From Phaeodactylibacter luteus (GTDB lineage: Bacteria > Bacteroidota > Bacteroidia > Chitinophagales > Saprospiraceae): DNA of 64,000 nt. Every line of letters starts with the position of its first letter. Position 1 is the first letter of the stretch. The stretch is taken from contig NZ_VOOR01000005.1 of the NCBI RefSeq assembly GCF_007993045.1, forward strand, positions 1 to 64,000, written 5' to 3'. The notes beneath the pieces were generated by a model. That model searched no databases. It worked only from the letters and a program-made list of their open reading frames with translations, and was not told the origin of the DNA. The position numbers and the translations under genes were made by a program. Shown here one piece after another: positions 1 to 8,182 of the stretch.

Positions 1-13
1 CAGGCAGGCTTTC

Positions 14-856
14 TTATAGTTCATCAATTTGATTTTCACTCAATCCTGTCAATTCTGATATCTCAGAGTTCGACATTCCTTTTGCTTTCATTCTTTTAGC
101 TACTTCTTTTATACCTTCTTCGATTCCCTCTTCTCTTGATGTATCTACTACATTTTTCAAATCCCTATAATGTTTTAAACTCTCTTCATAGGCTTCTCTT
201 TCTTCGGGTGTAAATTTGGCTATTTCAGCAGCCTCAAATAATCTCTCGAATATTTTATCTTGTAACCTTTTGGGGCGGTCTTGTAAATCTGATAAATGCT
301 TGAATACATATAGCCATTTGTCAAAATGACTCTCTAATTCTTCTTCACTCTTTTTAAATTTTGGTAATTCTATATAAATGAATTTCAGTTTATCATAAAA
401 CACTTCACATTTCTGGTTTTTTAACTCGACAATATGAAGCAATTCATTATCTGATTTATGATCGTCAAATACAAAGTCTAAAATTCCTACAGTATATACC
501 GGTTCTAATCTATAGTTCCACTCTCCTTTTTTTGCTTGTTCTTGGATCGGAAATGATGAATAATAAATACTCCTGTCTTTAAAGTAATTTTGTTTCGCTT
601 TTTGAATTTCTACTATAAATCGCTCTCCTGACTCGCCTATACAATAAAGGTCAAATACAGCTTTTCGATCCAATTCATTTAATCCCATTTGTTCATTCCG
701 GGAATAGGACAAATCCTTAATCTTATGTCTTTGGGGAAGAATCTGATTCAAGAAATCTATCAATAAGACTTTGTTTGGCTCAGTACCAAATAGCTTCTTG
801 AACCCGAAATCAGTTAAAGGATTTATGTACTTATCTTCTAAAGCACTCATAATCAT
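14..856 (-). CDS. Rpn family recombination-promoting nuclease / PD-(D/E)XK putative transposase
   Basis: The N-terminus carries the family signature (NPLTDFGFKKLFG, residues 12-24). A PD-(D/E)XK-type core follows: Asp69 in AVFDLY, then Glu83-x-Gln85-Lys86 in IVEIQK. The C-terminal third is charged and helical and ends in the usual TGLSENQIDEL-like tail. Length (280 aa) is normal, so the gene looks intact. Family members are Mg2+-dependent DNA endonucleases that raise RecA-independent recombination in E. coli; many are annotated as transposases although no terminal repeats define an element here. The gene is visibly AT-richer than its neighbours and sits beside dispersed repeats, which suggests horizontal acquisition. 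Its biological role in this genome is unknown. Confidence 0.88.
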   Translation of the reverse strand: MIMSALEDKYINPLTDFGFKKLFGTEPNKVLLIDFLNQILPQRHKIKDLSYSRNEQMGLNELDRKAVFDLYCIGESGERFIVEIQKAKQNYFKDRSIYYSSFPIQEQAKKGEWNYRLEPVYTVGILDFVFDDHKSDNELLHIVELKNQKCEVFYDKLKFIYIELPKFKKSEEELESHFDKWLYVFKHLSDLQDRPKRLQDKIFERLFEAAEIAKFTPEEREAYEESLKHYRDLKNVVDTSREEGIEEGIKEVAKRMKAKGMSNSEISELTGLSENQIDEL

Positions 857-886
857 TTATTTAAAAACACATCTAACTATGGTTTT

Positions 887-894
887 CAAATATA
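887..894 (-). promoter_or_regulatory. Candidate -7 box (TATATTTG) for the Rpn nuclease gene
   Basis: Read on the minus strand, TATATTTG matches the Bacteroidota -7 consensus TAnnTTTG exactly and lies about 30 nt before the start codon. No convincing -33 TTTG is visible at the usual 17-19 nt spacing, so this is a weak promoter call. Confidence 0.35.
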
Positions 895-1173
895 GCCAAT
901 TTTGAGTTTTATGTCTACAGTTTTTTGTTGTTTTACTTGCTTGCCTGCAACTCGCTAATACACGCACTTCCCCCCCCAATTTGTCGTTCTTTTTCCCACT
1001 CTGCCTTAGGCTGAGCCTACCTGCTTGCAGCGCCGGTGCGCCATGCTGTAGCTCAGACTATGCTACAATATACAAAAAGGCCACAATGCTGTCTGCTTGC
1101 CAATAGAAAAAAACAGCCTGCCGGTAGGCCAGTGCGGTTGCCCGGTGGGGGGAGTGCCATCTCTTGGCATTGG

Positions 1174-1294
1174 CCTAGCGCTGCGAAGGGGCGGCAGGCC
1201 CGATAGGGCCGAGCGGACAGCGAGCCCCGGAGCATAGCGGCACCTGCCCGCTGGCAGGGGCAGGCCCCCAAAAAAACGATAATCTGGTTTGGGC
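1174..1294 (+). repeat. Family-1 dispersed repeat, copy A (left end missing)
   Basis: It begins with the core GCCTAGCGCTGCGAAGGGG, continues through the GGGCCGAGCGG...AGCGAGCCCCG...AGCATAGCGGC core and a CCTGCC...GGCAGG hairpin, and ends with the right terminal repeat ACGATAATCTGGTTTGGGC. The same modules recur at about 6.5, 7.1, 9.4, 18.0, 35.4 and 45.9 kb, and inverted at 36.2 kb. A left inverted terminus is not recognisable. Confidence 0.8.
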
Positions 1295-1322
1295 TACCTT
1301 CTTTCTATGCTCCCGGCAGTAT

Positions 1323-1492
1323 CTAGTGGTCTGTCAAGTGTTAATTTATGGGTTGAGTGGGAGCGAATTTTGAGGCTAATCAAGGCGGATGTTCCCGCGC
1401 ATAGCAGCGCTACGTAAGGGGTTGTCCAACGAAGAGTAGCCTCAAAAGTCGCCGCAGGCAACCCCTAGTTTTAGCCCTGACAGACCACTAGG
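1323..1492. mobile_element. Family-2 MITE-like element with CTAG ends (divergent member)
   Basis: The 170-bp segment is bounded by perfect 14-bp inverted repeats, CTAGTGGTCTGTCA and TGACAGACCACTAG. Its interior shares blocks with the tandem elements at 36.3-36.6 kb when those are read in reverse (GGCTnATCAAGGCG, AACGAAGAG, CAAAAG/GAAAAG), so it is a diverged relative. It has no coding capacity. CTAG at both ends may be a duplicated target. Confidence 0.65.
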
Positions 1493-1543
1493 GGCTACCC
1501 TGAAATTGGCACAAGCCCAAACTTAGCGGGGGTGCCCATCCTC

Positions 1544-2296
1544 TTATTCAGGTAGGCTGCTGACATCGATCAGTATATCAGAGCCCAAGTAAGCACTGTC
1601 GGCCCGGCTGTACCAGTGCCGCATGCGGGGCAGCTGCATTTGCTGTATGTGGGCAAGCCCGTCGATCTCCAGGTATTCTCCGCCCTCCGCTGCTGCGTAT
1701 CCAAAGCCCCGTAGCTGAAAGGTGGCCTGATCAAAATAGAAGACCCAGTCTTCGCTGATGACAGGGTTGTTGAGCCGTGCGCTGATTTCGTAGCATGGGG
1801 AGCCGGCAAAGGGAAGGGCACGGGTATCGGGGCCGAGTGCGACATCAGGTGTGAACAAAGTCATTGGCAAGCCGGTGAGGAGCTCGTAAAAGCCTTGATA
1901 GCCGAGGGTGCGCTCGCATTGCAGGCGGTATTGGTTGATCAGGGCTGTATCGGTTACCGGTTGCCCGTTTATGAGGCTGTAGCAGCTGTCTTTAGTAAGG
2001 ATACGGGCGACCGGCAGCCCATCGTACTCGCGCAGCAGCTCGAAGCGGCCACGCTGTTGATCGAGCTGCACCCGGCTGACGCGCTCGGCAAAGCCAATGC
2101 GGGGCTCGGCAAGGGTAAGCTTTAGCCGTGCCTGCGGCCATTGTTCGGCAGGGTCGTGGAAAGCCAGGCTTTTCCTCAGCACTTCCTGAGGGGCAGGCAA
2201 GACACGCTCGGCAGCCTGTCCTCCTTCAGGAGCATCGCAGCCGTAGGAGGATATCCACAGCAGAGCGGACAGCAGGAAATAGCCCAGAGGTCTCAT
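1544..2296 (-). CDS. Lipoprotein, probably DUF6503 family
   Basis: A signal peptide of about 19 residues ends in a lipobox-like SSYGC, so Cys20 is the likely lipidated residue and the protein is probably membrane-anchored. The mature part (FHDPAEQW, then alternating strands with LLTGLPMTLF and a C-terminal LEIDGLAHIQQMQLPR stretch) resembles the periplasmic, LolA-like DUF6503 family known from Bacteroidota, whose function is not established. Full length for that family (250 aa). It lies immediately downstream of, and 1 nt from, the methyltransferase gene on the same strand, so the two are probably co-transcribed. The family call is from memory of sequence style, hence moderate certainty. Confidence 0.6.
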   Translation of the reverse strand: MRPLGYFLLSALLWISSYGCDAPEGGQAAERVLPAPQEVLRKSLAFHDPAEQWPQARLKLTLAEPRIGFAERVSRVQLDQQRGRFELLREYDGLPVARILTKDSCYSLINGQPVTDTALINQYRLQCERTLGYQGFYELLTGLPMTLFTPDVALGPDTRALPFAGSPCYEISARLNNPVISEDWVFYFDQATFQLRGFGYAAAEGGEYLEIDGLAHIQQMQLPRMRHWYSRADSAYLGSDILIDVSSLPE

Positions 2297-2297
2297 G

Positions 2298-2852
2298 CTA
2301 TACTTTTTGGCACACCATCACAAAGGCCGGCGGCACGTTGAAAGGGACAAAATTGATGTTCACATTGCCAAATACAGAGGTGTACAGGCTCTTCATGATC
2401 AAGGAGTAATGGACCTGAATGTAGCGCCCGTTCTTGCGCAGGCTATCGTGCGCTTTGCCAACAATCAACTGCCCGACTTCTTTGGGCAGGGAAACGAAAG
2501 GTATAGCGGAGACGATATAGTCTGCAAAGTCAGCGCCTGCTTCCTTGAGGTACCGGGCAATGTACTCTGCGGAGTCCTCGATGACGATGAGGCGGTCGTC
2601 ATTGATTTGGCGCATCTGCTCACAAAACTTGGCATTGACTTCAAAGGCGAGCAATTTTGCGTCCGGGTGCATTCTGGCTAAGATATGCTCGGTAATGACC
2701 CCGTCGCCTGCGCCAAGCTCAACAATGACCCTGGCGGTGCCGAAGTCGATGTGTTTGATCATGCCCTTGCACAACTGCCGTGAGCTTCGGGTGAGTGTGC
2801 CAACAGTCTGCAGATTGCGCAGCCCTTCTCTCAAAAATTCTATTCTTCCCAT
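2298..2852 (-). CDS. Class I SAM-dependent methyltransferase, PmtA/KsgA-like
   Basis: A Rossmann SAM-binding loop is seen at residues 45-51 (ELGAGDG) and a post-motif-II acidic residue in LLAFEVN. The SAIPFVSLP segment (115-123) corresponds to the (S/N)-G/A-[LI]-P-[FW] motif of phospholipid N-methyltransferases and rRNA adenine dimethylases. The length (184 aa) fits the PmtA-like group, which methylates phosphatidylethanolamine at the membrane. The N-terminus (FLREGLRNLQTVGTLTRSS) is the usual amphipathic lead-in of this group. The substrate cannot be read from sequence. It is the first gene of a two-gene unit with the lipoprotein. Confidence 0.75.
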   Translation of the reverse strand: MGRIEFLREGLRNLQTVGTLTRSSRQLCKGMIKHIDFGTARVIVELGAGDGVITEHILARMHPDAKLLAFEVNAKFCEQMRQINDDRLIVIEDSAEYIARYLKEAGADFADYIVSAIPFVSLPKEVGQLIVGKAHDSLRKNGRYIQVHYSLIMKSLYTSVFGNVNINFVPFNVPPAFVMVCQKV

Positions 2853-3228
2853 CAGATTGTGTTAAAAGTCGCAGGCGGAAGGAGCCGGAAAGGCCGGGCT
2901 GATTGTCCGCCGTTGTTATAGTGCCTGTAACCTTAGCTTTTGGCATATCGCACAGGAAAACCGCGCTTTGTTGCTGATTAGGTCAGGTGTTCACAGCTGC
3001 CAAAATACAAGCTTTTTGGCAGACTCTCTAATTTGCTGCTGCCTGCTGCCCGGCAGCTGTAGGCTGTGGGCAGCGTGCTGCTTGGTTTGGCAACAATTGC
3101 CCCCCCCGGCGATTCTTTGGCATGGCAAGCGCTCATTTGTTGGGCGATACAGCATGAAGGCCTTAACTTGCGTGGGTTGGCACAGCCTGTTATTGTTGTA
3201 TTGCATTGTTAACCCAAACACCCTGTTT
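2853..3228. other. Divergent intergenic region before the Omp85-like gene
   Basis: This separates the minus-strand methyltransferase from the plus-strand barrel gene. An open frame runs in phase upstream of the chosen barrel start but gives a low-complexity, Cys/Leu-rich extension crossing a C8 tract (3100-3107), so it is treated as noncoding. No strong TAnnTTTG promoter box was found. Confidence 0.5.
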
Positions 3229-4641
3229 ATGCCATTTCGGCCGGCTATATTGTTGCTCTTTGGGCTGGGGCTCTGTTGTGCGCTCTGGGGGCGCTCAGCC
3301 GAGGGAGGGGTGTTGATCGATGAGATCAGCATCTCTGGCAACAAGCGCACCAAGGCTGCAGTCATCCGGCGCGAGATGCTGATACAGGAAGGGGATACTA
3401 TCCCATTGGGCGAACTGTCGGCCCGCATCAGCCGCTGCGAGGAGGTCATTATGAACACGGGGCTGTTCAACCGGGCGAAAATTACGTACAAGGAATGGGA
3501 AGGCAGTACCAACCGGGTGCACCTGCTCGTCACGGTGGAAGAAGGCTGGTACATCTTCCCGGTGCCTATTTTTGAGCTGGCCGACCGCAATTTCAATGTG
3601 TGGTGGGTAGATCAGGGGCGTGCTTTAGACCGCACGAACTACGGGCTTCATTTTGCCCATATCAATGTCTCGGGCCACCGCGACAAGCTCAAGTCTACGA
3701 TAAAGTATGGCTATACGCGTAAGTATTCTCTATTTTATGAGCGGCCCTACCTCAACCGTTCCAAAACCCTGGGCGCGTGGGTGGATGCTGGCTACTGGGC
3801 CAACCGGGAGGTCAACTATGCTACGCGAGAGGGCAAACAGGTTTTCTTCCGCAAAGAAGATGGCTTCTTGTACCGGCATTTTTCCGGCAGCCTGGGGCTG
3901 GCCTACCGGCCTGATATTTTCGGCACCCACCGTCTGGAGCTCGAGTACCGGGATACCCGGGTCGGGGCAGAGGTAACGGAAGAGCTCAATCCAGACTACC
4001 TCCTGGAGGGGCGGAGCCGCCTGCGGTCTTTCCGTCTAGCCTATCAGTATGTATACGAAAACCGGGATGCAGCCGCGTACCCTTGGTCGGGCAATTTTGC
4101 TTTCGCGGCCGCTGTCAAGGACGGGCTCGGGGTGTTCGGGCAGCGCTCAGGCCTGACGGTTTACGGGGGCTATGGGCATTATTTCCCTATGGGGCAGCGC
4201 TGGAGCTTTGGAGCGGAGGCCCGCGCCAAATATTCGGTTATCCGCAGCCCGCAGCCTTACCGGGAAAACCGCGCGCTGGGCTTTGGCAACTACACCCTAC
4301 ACGGCTGGGAGTACTATATCGTTGACGGGCTGGACCTGGGGCTGCTGAAAACAGCCCTTCGCTTCCGGTTCTGGTCTTTTGATTTCAACTTCGGCAAGCT
4401 GATGCCCATGCAGGCCCTGCGCAGCATGCCGGTGCGCCTACAGCTGGCGCTCAATAACGATCTGGCTTTTGTCAACAGCCCTCACAATCGGGCAGACAAC
4501 CCTTTCAGCAACCGGCTGCTCTGGGGCGGTGGGCTGGGGCTGGAAGCCGTATTTTATTATGATAAAGTGGTGCGGATTGAGTATAGCCTGAACGATTTGC
4601 TCGAAAAAGGGCTATTTTTACATTTTAGCATGAATATTTAA
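3229..4641 (+). CDS. BamA/TamA (Omp85) family outer membrane protein with one POTRA domain
   Basis: The start at MPFRPAILLLFGLGL gives a clean signal peptide; earlier in-frame ATGs would bury it. Residues about 22-100 (VLIDEISISGNKRTKAAVIRREM...YKEWEGSTNRVHLLVTVEE) form one POTRA repeat with the typical GNKRT turn. The rest is a predicted 16-strand barrel rich in alternating aromatic residues, and it ends with the outer-membrane insertion signature LFLHFSMNI (aromatic strand). At 470 aa it is far shorter than BamA, so it is one of the small TamA/Omp85-like accessory proteins of Bacteroidota; its cargo is unknown. NAD kinase follows 12 nt downstream. Confidence 0.85.
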   Translation: MPFRPAILLLFGLGLCCALWGRSAEGGVLIDEISISGNKRTKAAVIRREMLIQEGDTIPLGELSARISRCEEVIMNTGLFNRAKITYKEWEGSTNRVHLLVTVEEGWYIFPVPIFELADRNFNVWWVDQGRALDRTNYGLHFAHINVSGHRDKLKSTIKYGYTRKYSLFYERPYLNRSKTLGAWVDAGYWANREVNYATREGKQVFFRKEDGFLYRHFSGSLGLAYRPDIFGTHRLELEYRDTRVGAEVTEELNPDYLLEGRSRLRSFRLAYQYVYENRDAAAYPWSGNFAFAAAVKDGLGVFGQRSGLTVYGGYGHYFPMGQRWSFGAEARAKYSVIRSPQPYRENRALGFGNYTLHGWEYYIVDGLDLGLLKTALRFRFWSFDFNFGKLMPMQALRSMPVRLQLALNNDLAFVNSPHNRADNPFSNRLLWGGGLGLEAVFYYDKVVRIEYSLNDLLEKGLFLHFSMNI

Positions 4642-4653
4642 TCCGGCACTGAC

Positions 4654-5538
4654 ATGCAGGTAGTCGTTTACAGCAAGGTCTTCAAAGAAAAAGATGCGCG
4701 CCACATTCAGCACCTTTTCGATGCCCTGCACGAAGAAGGGATGACCCCCTTCGTCTATGCCCCTTACTTGGAGCAGCTCAAAGGGGCTATTGTTTTCCCT
4801 GTTGAAGTAGGGGTGTTCGAAGGCTACCTGGACCTGGCCACCCAAAAGTTTGATTTTTTTATTACCCTGGGCGGCGATGGCACAATACTGGCTTCCACCA
4901 CCCACATCCGCGACAGCGGCGTGCCCATTGTGGGGCTCAACTTAGGCCGGCTTGGCTTTCTGGCCAGTATCGAAAAAAAACGCATCACGGAAGCCGTGCG
5001 CCTGCTGAGGCGGGGCATGTACACCATAGAGGAGCGCACCCTGTTGTATCTGGAGTCTAACCTCCCTATATTCGGAGAAATCCGCTTTGCGCTGAATGAC
5101 ATTACCCTGCTCAAGCGGGATACCTCTTCCATGATCACCATTCATACCTTCATCAACGGTGCCTATTTGAATTCTTATTGGGCAGATGGCATCATCGTGG
5201 CTACGCCTACCGGCTCAACGGGGTATTCCTTGAGCTGTGGGGGGCCTATCATATTCCCCAACTCCGGAAATTTTGTCCTTACCCCCGTTGCCCCGCACAA
5301 CCTCAATGTGCGGCCGATCGTCATTGCCGATGATTCTATCATCAGTTTTGAGATTGAAGGGCGGGCCGAGAATTTCCTCTGTACCCTGGACTCCCGCTTT
5401 GAGACCATCACCGCCGCGCATCAGCTGGGCGTGCGGAAAAACGATTTCAGCATCCGGCTAGTACAGTTGCACGATGTAACTTTCATGGATACCATCCGCT
5501 CTAAACTGGCTTGGGGCACCGATAGCCGGAATGTCTAA
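4654..5538 (+). CDS. nadK: NAD kinase
   Basis: This enzyme phosphorylates NAD to NADP using ATP (or polyphosphate in some lineages) in the cytoplasm. Diagnostic motifs are GGDGT at residues 73-77 followed by GLNLGRLGFLA, and TPTGSTGYS at 184-192, which forms the NAD-binding loop. The length of 294 aa is standard. The gene follows the Omp85-like gene by 12 nt and precedes the cyclase gene by about 20 nt, so the three probably share a transcript, although no functional link among them is obvious. Confidence 0.96.
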   Translation: MQVVVYSKVFKEKDARHIQHLFDALHEEGMTPFVYAPYLEQLKGAIVFPVEVGVFEGYLDLATQKFDFFITLGGDGTILASTTHIRDSGVPIVGLNLGRLGFLASIEKKRITEAVRLLRRGMYTIEERTLLYLESNLPIFGEIRFALNDITLLKRDTSSMITIHTFINGAYLNSYWADGIIVATPTGSTGYSLSCGGPIIFPNSGNFVLTPVAPHNLNVRPIVIADDSIISFEIEGRAENFLCTLDSRFETITAAHQLGVRKNDFSIRLVQLHDVTFMDTIRSKLAWGTDSRNV

Positions 5539-5559
5539 CCCAAATTCAACCCTACGCCT

Positions 5560-6318
5560 ATGTATGCCTTACTAGAACTCGGCGGGCAGCCTTACCGAGC
5601 CAACCTTACCGAGCCATTGGATATCGCCATCCCGCTCAAAGCCGGCCTGCAAACGGTCAACTGTTTTTATGCACCGCCCATGGAAGTCAGCCCAGTAGTA
5701 GTGGGCGATTTTGTGGGGGATACCAGCCAAGGCGGGGCCGTCAACTTTAAAAATATCCGCCTCAACCCTCACGGCAATGGCACGCATACCGAGTGCGTGG
5801 GCCACATTTCCCGAGAAGGGCACACCATCAACCAATGCCTCCGGCAGTTCCATTGGCCGGCCCGCTTGCTGAGCCTATTCCCGGCCAAAATAGATGGAGG
5901 AGACCGGGTTGTCCTTCGCAGTCAATTGGAAGGCTTGCTAGAGGGCGAGCCGCTTACTCCGGCACTCGTCCTGCGCACCTTGCCTAATGATGACCTGAAA
6001 ATGTTGACCAACCACTCTGGCGCAAACCCGCCTTACTTCCATCACGAGGCCATCGCCTACCTTGTGGAGAGAGGGGTGGAGCACTTGCTTGTCGACCTCC
6101 CTTCTATCGACCGTGAAGAGGATGGCGGGAAACTGCTTGGTCATCGGGCTTTCTGGCAGTACCCCGAGCAGCCCCGTACAATGTGTACGATATCGGAGCT
6201 GATTTATGTAAATAATGCTATCCGTGACGGGTACTATTTGTTGAACTTGCAGATCGCGAGCTTTGAGGTAGATGCGAGCCCCAGCAAACCTGTACTCTAT
6301 GCCCTTCAGCCCGCCTGA
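5560..6318 (+). CDS. Cyclase family protein (kynurenine formamidase-like metal hydrolase)
   Basis: The HGNGTHTECVGH segment (residues 71-82) is the metal-binding HxxGTHxxxxxH motif of the cyclase/KynB superfamily, with a Glu-Cys replacing the more usual Asp-x-Pro. Other expected residues follow: a HHEAIAYL helix, LLVDLPSIDREEDGGKLLGH, and a C-terminal substrate-cap strand. Members hydrolyse amides such as N-formylkynurenine, or related substrates, using divalent metal. No tryptophan catabolism genes are nearby, so the substrate is open. Length 252 aa fits. It is the last gene of the cluster that includes nadK. Confidence 0.85.
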   Translation: MYALLELGGQPYRANLTEPLDIAIPLKAGLQTVNCFYAPPMEVSPVVVGDFVGDTSQGGAVNFKNIRLNPHGNGTHTECVGHISREGHTINQCLRQFHWPARLLSLFPAKIDGGDRVVLRSQLEGLLEGEPLTPALVLRTLPNDDLKMLTNHSGANPPYFHHEAIAYLVERGVEHLLVDLPSIDREEDGGKLLGHRAFWQYPEQPRTMCTISELIYVNNAIRDGYYLLNLQIASFEVDASPSKPVLYALQPA

Positions 6319-6439
6319 AAAAGGGACACCTCAGTAGGCTGGCCAATCATTTAAGCTTAGGGAGGGCCTGCCTCTTGCAGGGGCGGTATCACAAGCTGTC
6401 ATCCTACTGCCTGTACGGCAGATATCGGAGAAGGGATGG

Positions 6440-6594
6440 AACGTCAGCCGGAATGAGGTTTATGCTGTCACCGGACTAGCGCTGCGCAGGGGTGCAAGCC
6501 CGATAGGGCCGAGCGAGGAGCGAGCCCCGAAGCATAGCGGCCCCTGCCAGAAGGCAGGGGCAGGCCCCAAATGAGTGGCAATATGGCCTGTGGC
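6440..6594 (+). repeat. Family-1 dispersed repeat, copy B (degenerate ends)
   Basis: The core starts at CTAGCGCTGCGCAGGGG and runs through GGGCCGAGCGAGGAGCGAG to CAGGCCCC. The left part is degenerate (ACGTCAGCC, comparable with copy E) and the right part ATGAGTGGCAATATGGCCTG is shared with copy D rather than with the consensus GATAATCTGGTTT end. No target duplication was identified. Confidence 0.7.
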
Positions 6595-7076
6595 TGAGAT
6601 ATATGTTTAAGATGGTGCCATTGGGAGGGCAAGGTTCCTGAAGCAGCAGGGGGCAGAAATGGGGAAAGTACTAGGCGGTGCGCTACAGATTCAGTCGGTG
6701 ATTCGGGGGCAGCAGCAATCTGGGCGCGGCTCGGTTGCTGTTATCTGGCTGGAGGCAATATGCTACAGGGGAGTGGCAGCCCATTGTGCCACGCGTCCCT
6801 GGATCACTATGTCGGTACCAACTACATTTTTTTTAAAAAAAAGCATTAAAATTTGGAAATGTCAGCAGGGGGGGGGTAATTTTAAATCATAGATAGATAG
6901 AAAATCAAATTATATAGCTGTAGTCAGGCTTTTTTCGGATTTGTATGGATCGCAAATCCCTCTGTAGCCCAAGAATTCCGCTTGGTTGAGCTAACGAATA
7001 GGGTGCTGTTTAGAGGTGCTCGTTTGTTCTGTAAAATCAACGCTTTATGCACTTGGTTTCCTCACTAAGTTTTTAT

Positions 7077-7246
7077 GGGCGCAAACCAAAATGTCGCAGG
7101 CGTTTCGGCTCTCCGGCTTTAGGGAGTGGAATTGGACTAGCGCTGCGCAGGGGTGCAAGCCCGATAGGGCCGAGCAAGCCCCGAAGCATAGCGGCCCCTG
7201 CCAGAAGGCAGGGGCCGGCCTAAAAAAGACAATCTGGTTTACGCCC
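7077..7246 (+). mobile_element. Family-1 MITE-like element, copy C: intact with 8-bp target duplication
   Basis: This is the best-preserved copy. Its left end GGGCGCAAACCAAAATGTCG is the imperfect inverted complement of its right end GACAATCTGGTTTACGCCC. It is 170 bp long and noncoding. The octamer GTTTTTAT occurs immediately before (7069-7076) and immediately after it (7247-7254), a perfect direct repeat that supports insertion by transposition. Confidence 0.8.
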
Positions 7247-7444
7247 GTTTTTATCTAGCTCGCTAAACTCAAATTTAGTGGCTTCGGCAGAATCCTACCG
7301 GTCATTCTGGTACAGCAGGTGGTCATAAGTTATTGGTTTTTAATATTGAATCGCTCCAAAGCAAGCTTTTAGACTTCAGGTTAAAGGCATTTGTTAAGCC
7401 AAGATGATGTAAAATTTGATTTTTTCACCTTAAACCATTACGAT

Positions 7445-8155
7445 ATGAAGTACATTCAGTCAGGGGTGCTCTATTTGGCCCTTTCCGCTTTAATTATTTA
7501 TCCCGGATGTCAGGAAGAGTGTTATACAGATGACTCGAGGAATGAAAGAAAGGCTATCACCCTCCAATCGCCTGCATTCCCTACGGGAAATATTAGTACA
7601 TCTGGTTTCACATGCAATATACCTGAAAACCCTGCTCATATAGCCTATGCGACTCCTGGTCCAATTGAGAGTATTGTAAATTGCGATATGTTAAGAGAGT
7701 TAAACTCGGCAGGAGGGCTCGCTGTCACCGGCAGTAAATGGGGCTTCTTGCTAGAGGTAAGTGGTCAATGTGCTGATCAAGCAAGGTACTTGGAGGAATT
7801 TAGGTTTGGAGAGTCTTTAGGGTGTGAAAGTAAAATCCGTGAAATGCCTGTATCAGCTATTGAAATAGGAGGTGATTATGTTTTCGAGATGTGTCCAGAT
7901 CCGCATATCCCATCAAATTATGGAGCAGCTGAATATCGTTTCTCATTGTATGTGAGGTCACCAACGTTCGAAAATACGGATGATTGCAATTGTTCAAATG
8001 ATATTTATGGAATATTCGACGATCGCTATATAGTCAGGGCGGTCTCAAAAATATTGATTGAGGATTTAGACTTGAACTACTATTTTAGCGATGCATGCAT
8101 AAAAGCACCACTAGTCTTTTATGAGCCAATCATGTACACCACCGATTGTTTATAA
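7445..8155 (+). CDS. Hypothetical Cys-rich lipoprotein
   Basis: Not recognised. The start at MKYIQSGVLYLAL yields a short hydrophobic signal ending in IIYPGC, a plausible lipobox, so the product is probably an anchored lipoprotein. The 236-aa product contains an unusually high number of cysteines (for example DDCNCSND and paired Cys around residues 20-24), compatible with disulfides in the periplasm or outside the cell. Codon and base use are clearly AT-richer than flanking genes, as in the following gene 27 nt downstream, and repeat elements lie on both sides; the pair looks like an acquired cargo segment. Confidence 0.65.
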   Translation: MKYIQSGVLYLALSALIIYPGCQEECYTDDSRNERKAITLQSPAFPTGNISTSGFTCNIPENPAHIAYATPGPIESIVNCDMLRELNSAGGLAVTGSKWGFLLEVSGQCADQARYLEEFRFGESLGCESKIREMPVSAIEIGGDYVFEMCPDPHIPSNYGAAEYRFSLYVRSPTFENTDDCNCSNDIYGIFDDRYIVRAVSKILIEDLDLNYYFSDACIKAPLVFYEPIMYTTDCL

Positions 8156-8182
8156 TTTTATCTACAGTTAAAAAAAAGCGAC

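Larger units (their letters stand above)
857..1543. other. Gene-free stretch with two repeat elements
   Basis: No credible gene is present. The stretch holds the nuclease promoter region, a C8 homopolymer (970-977), a small TGTAGC/GCTACA hairpin near 1045, the right part of a family-1 repeat (1174-1294) and a family-2 CTAG-bounded element (1323-1492). The minus-strand open frame over 1053-1271 is a translation of the repeat and recurs with each copy, so it is not called. Confidence 0.7.
6319..7444. other. Long gene-free stretch carrying two family-1 repeats
   Basis: Apart from repeat copies B and C, it contains a perfect T8A8 palindrome (6827-6842), a G9 homopolymer (6868-6876) and AT-rich sequence running into the lipoprotein genes. 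Open frames here are short and lack any protein-like pattern. No tRNA, CRISPR or other RNA gene is recognisable. Confidence 0.65.

Noticed and set aside
1053-1271. 72-aa minus-strand open frame
   Set aside because: It is a translation of the family-1 repeat; near-identical frames recur at 9.4 and 17.9 kb with each copy.
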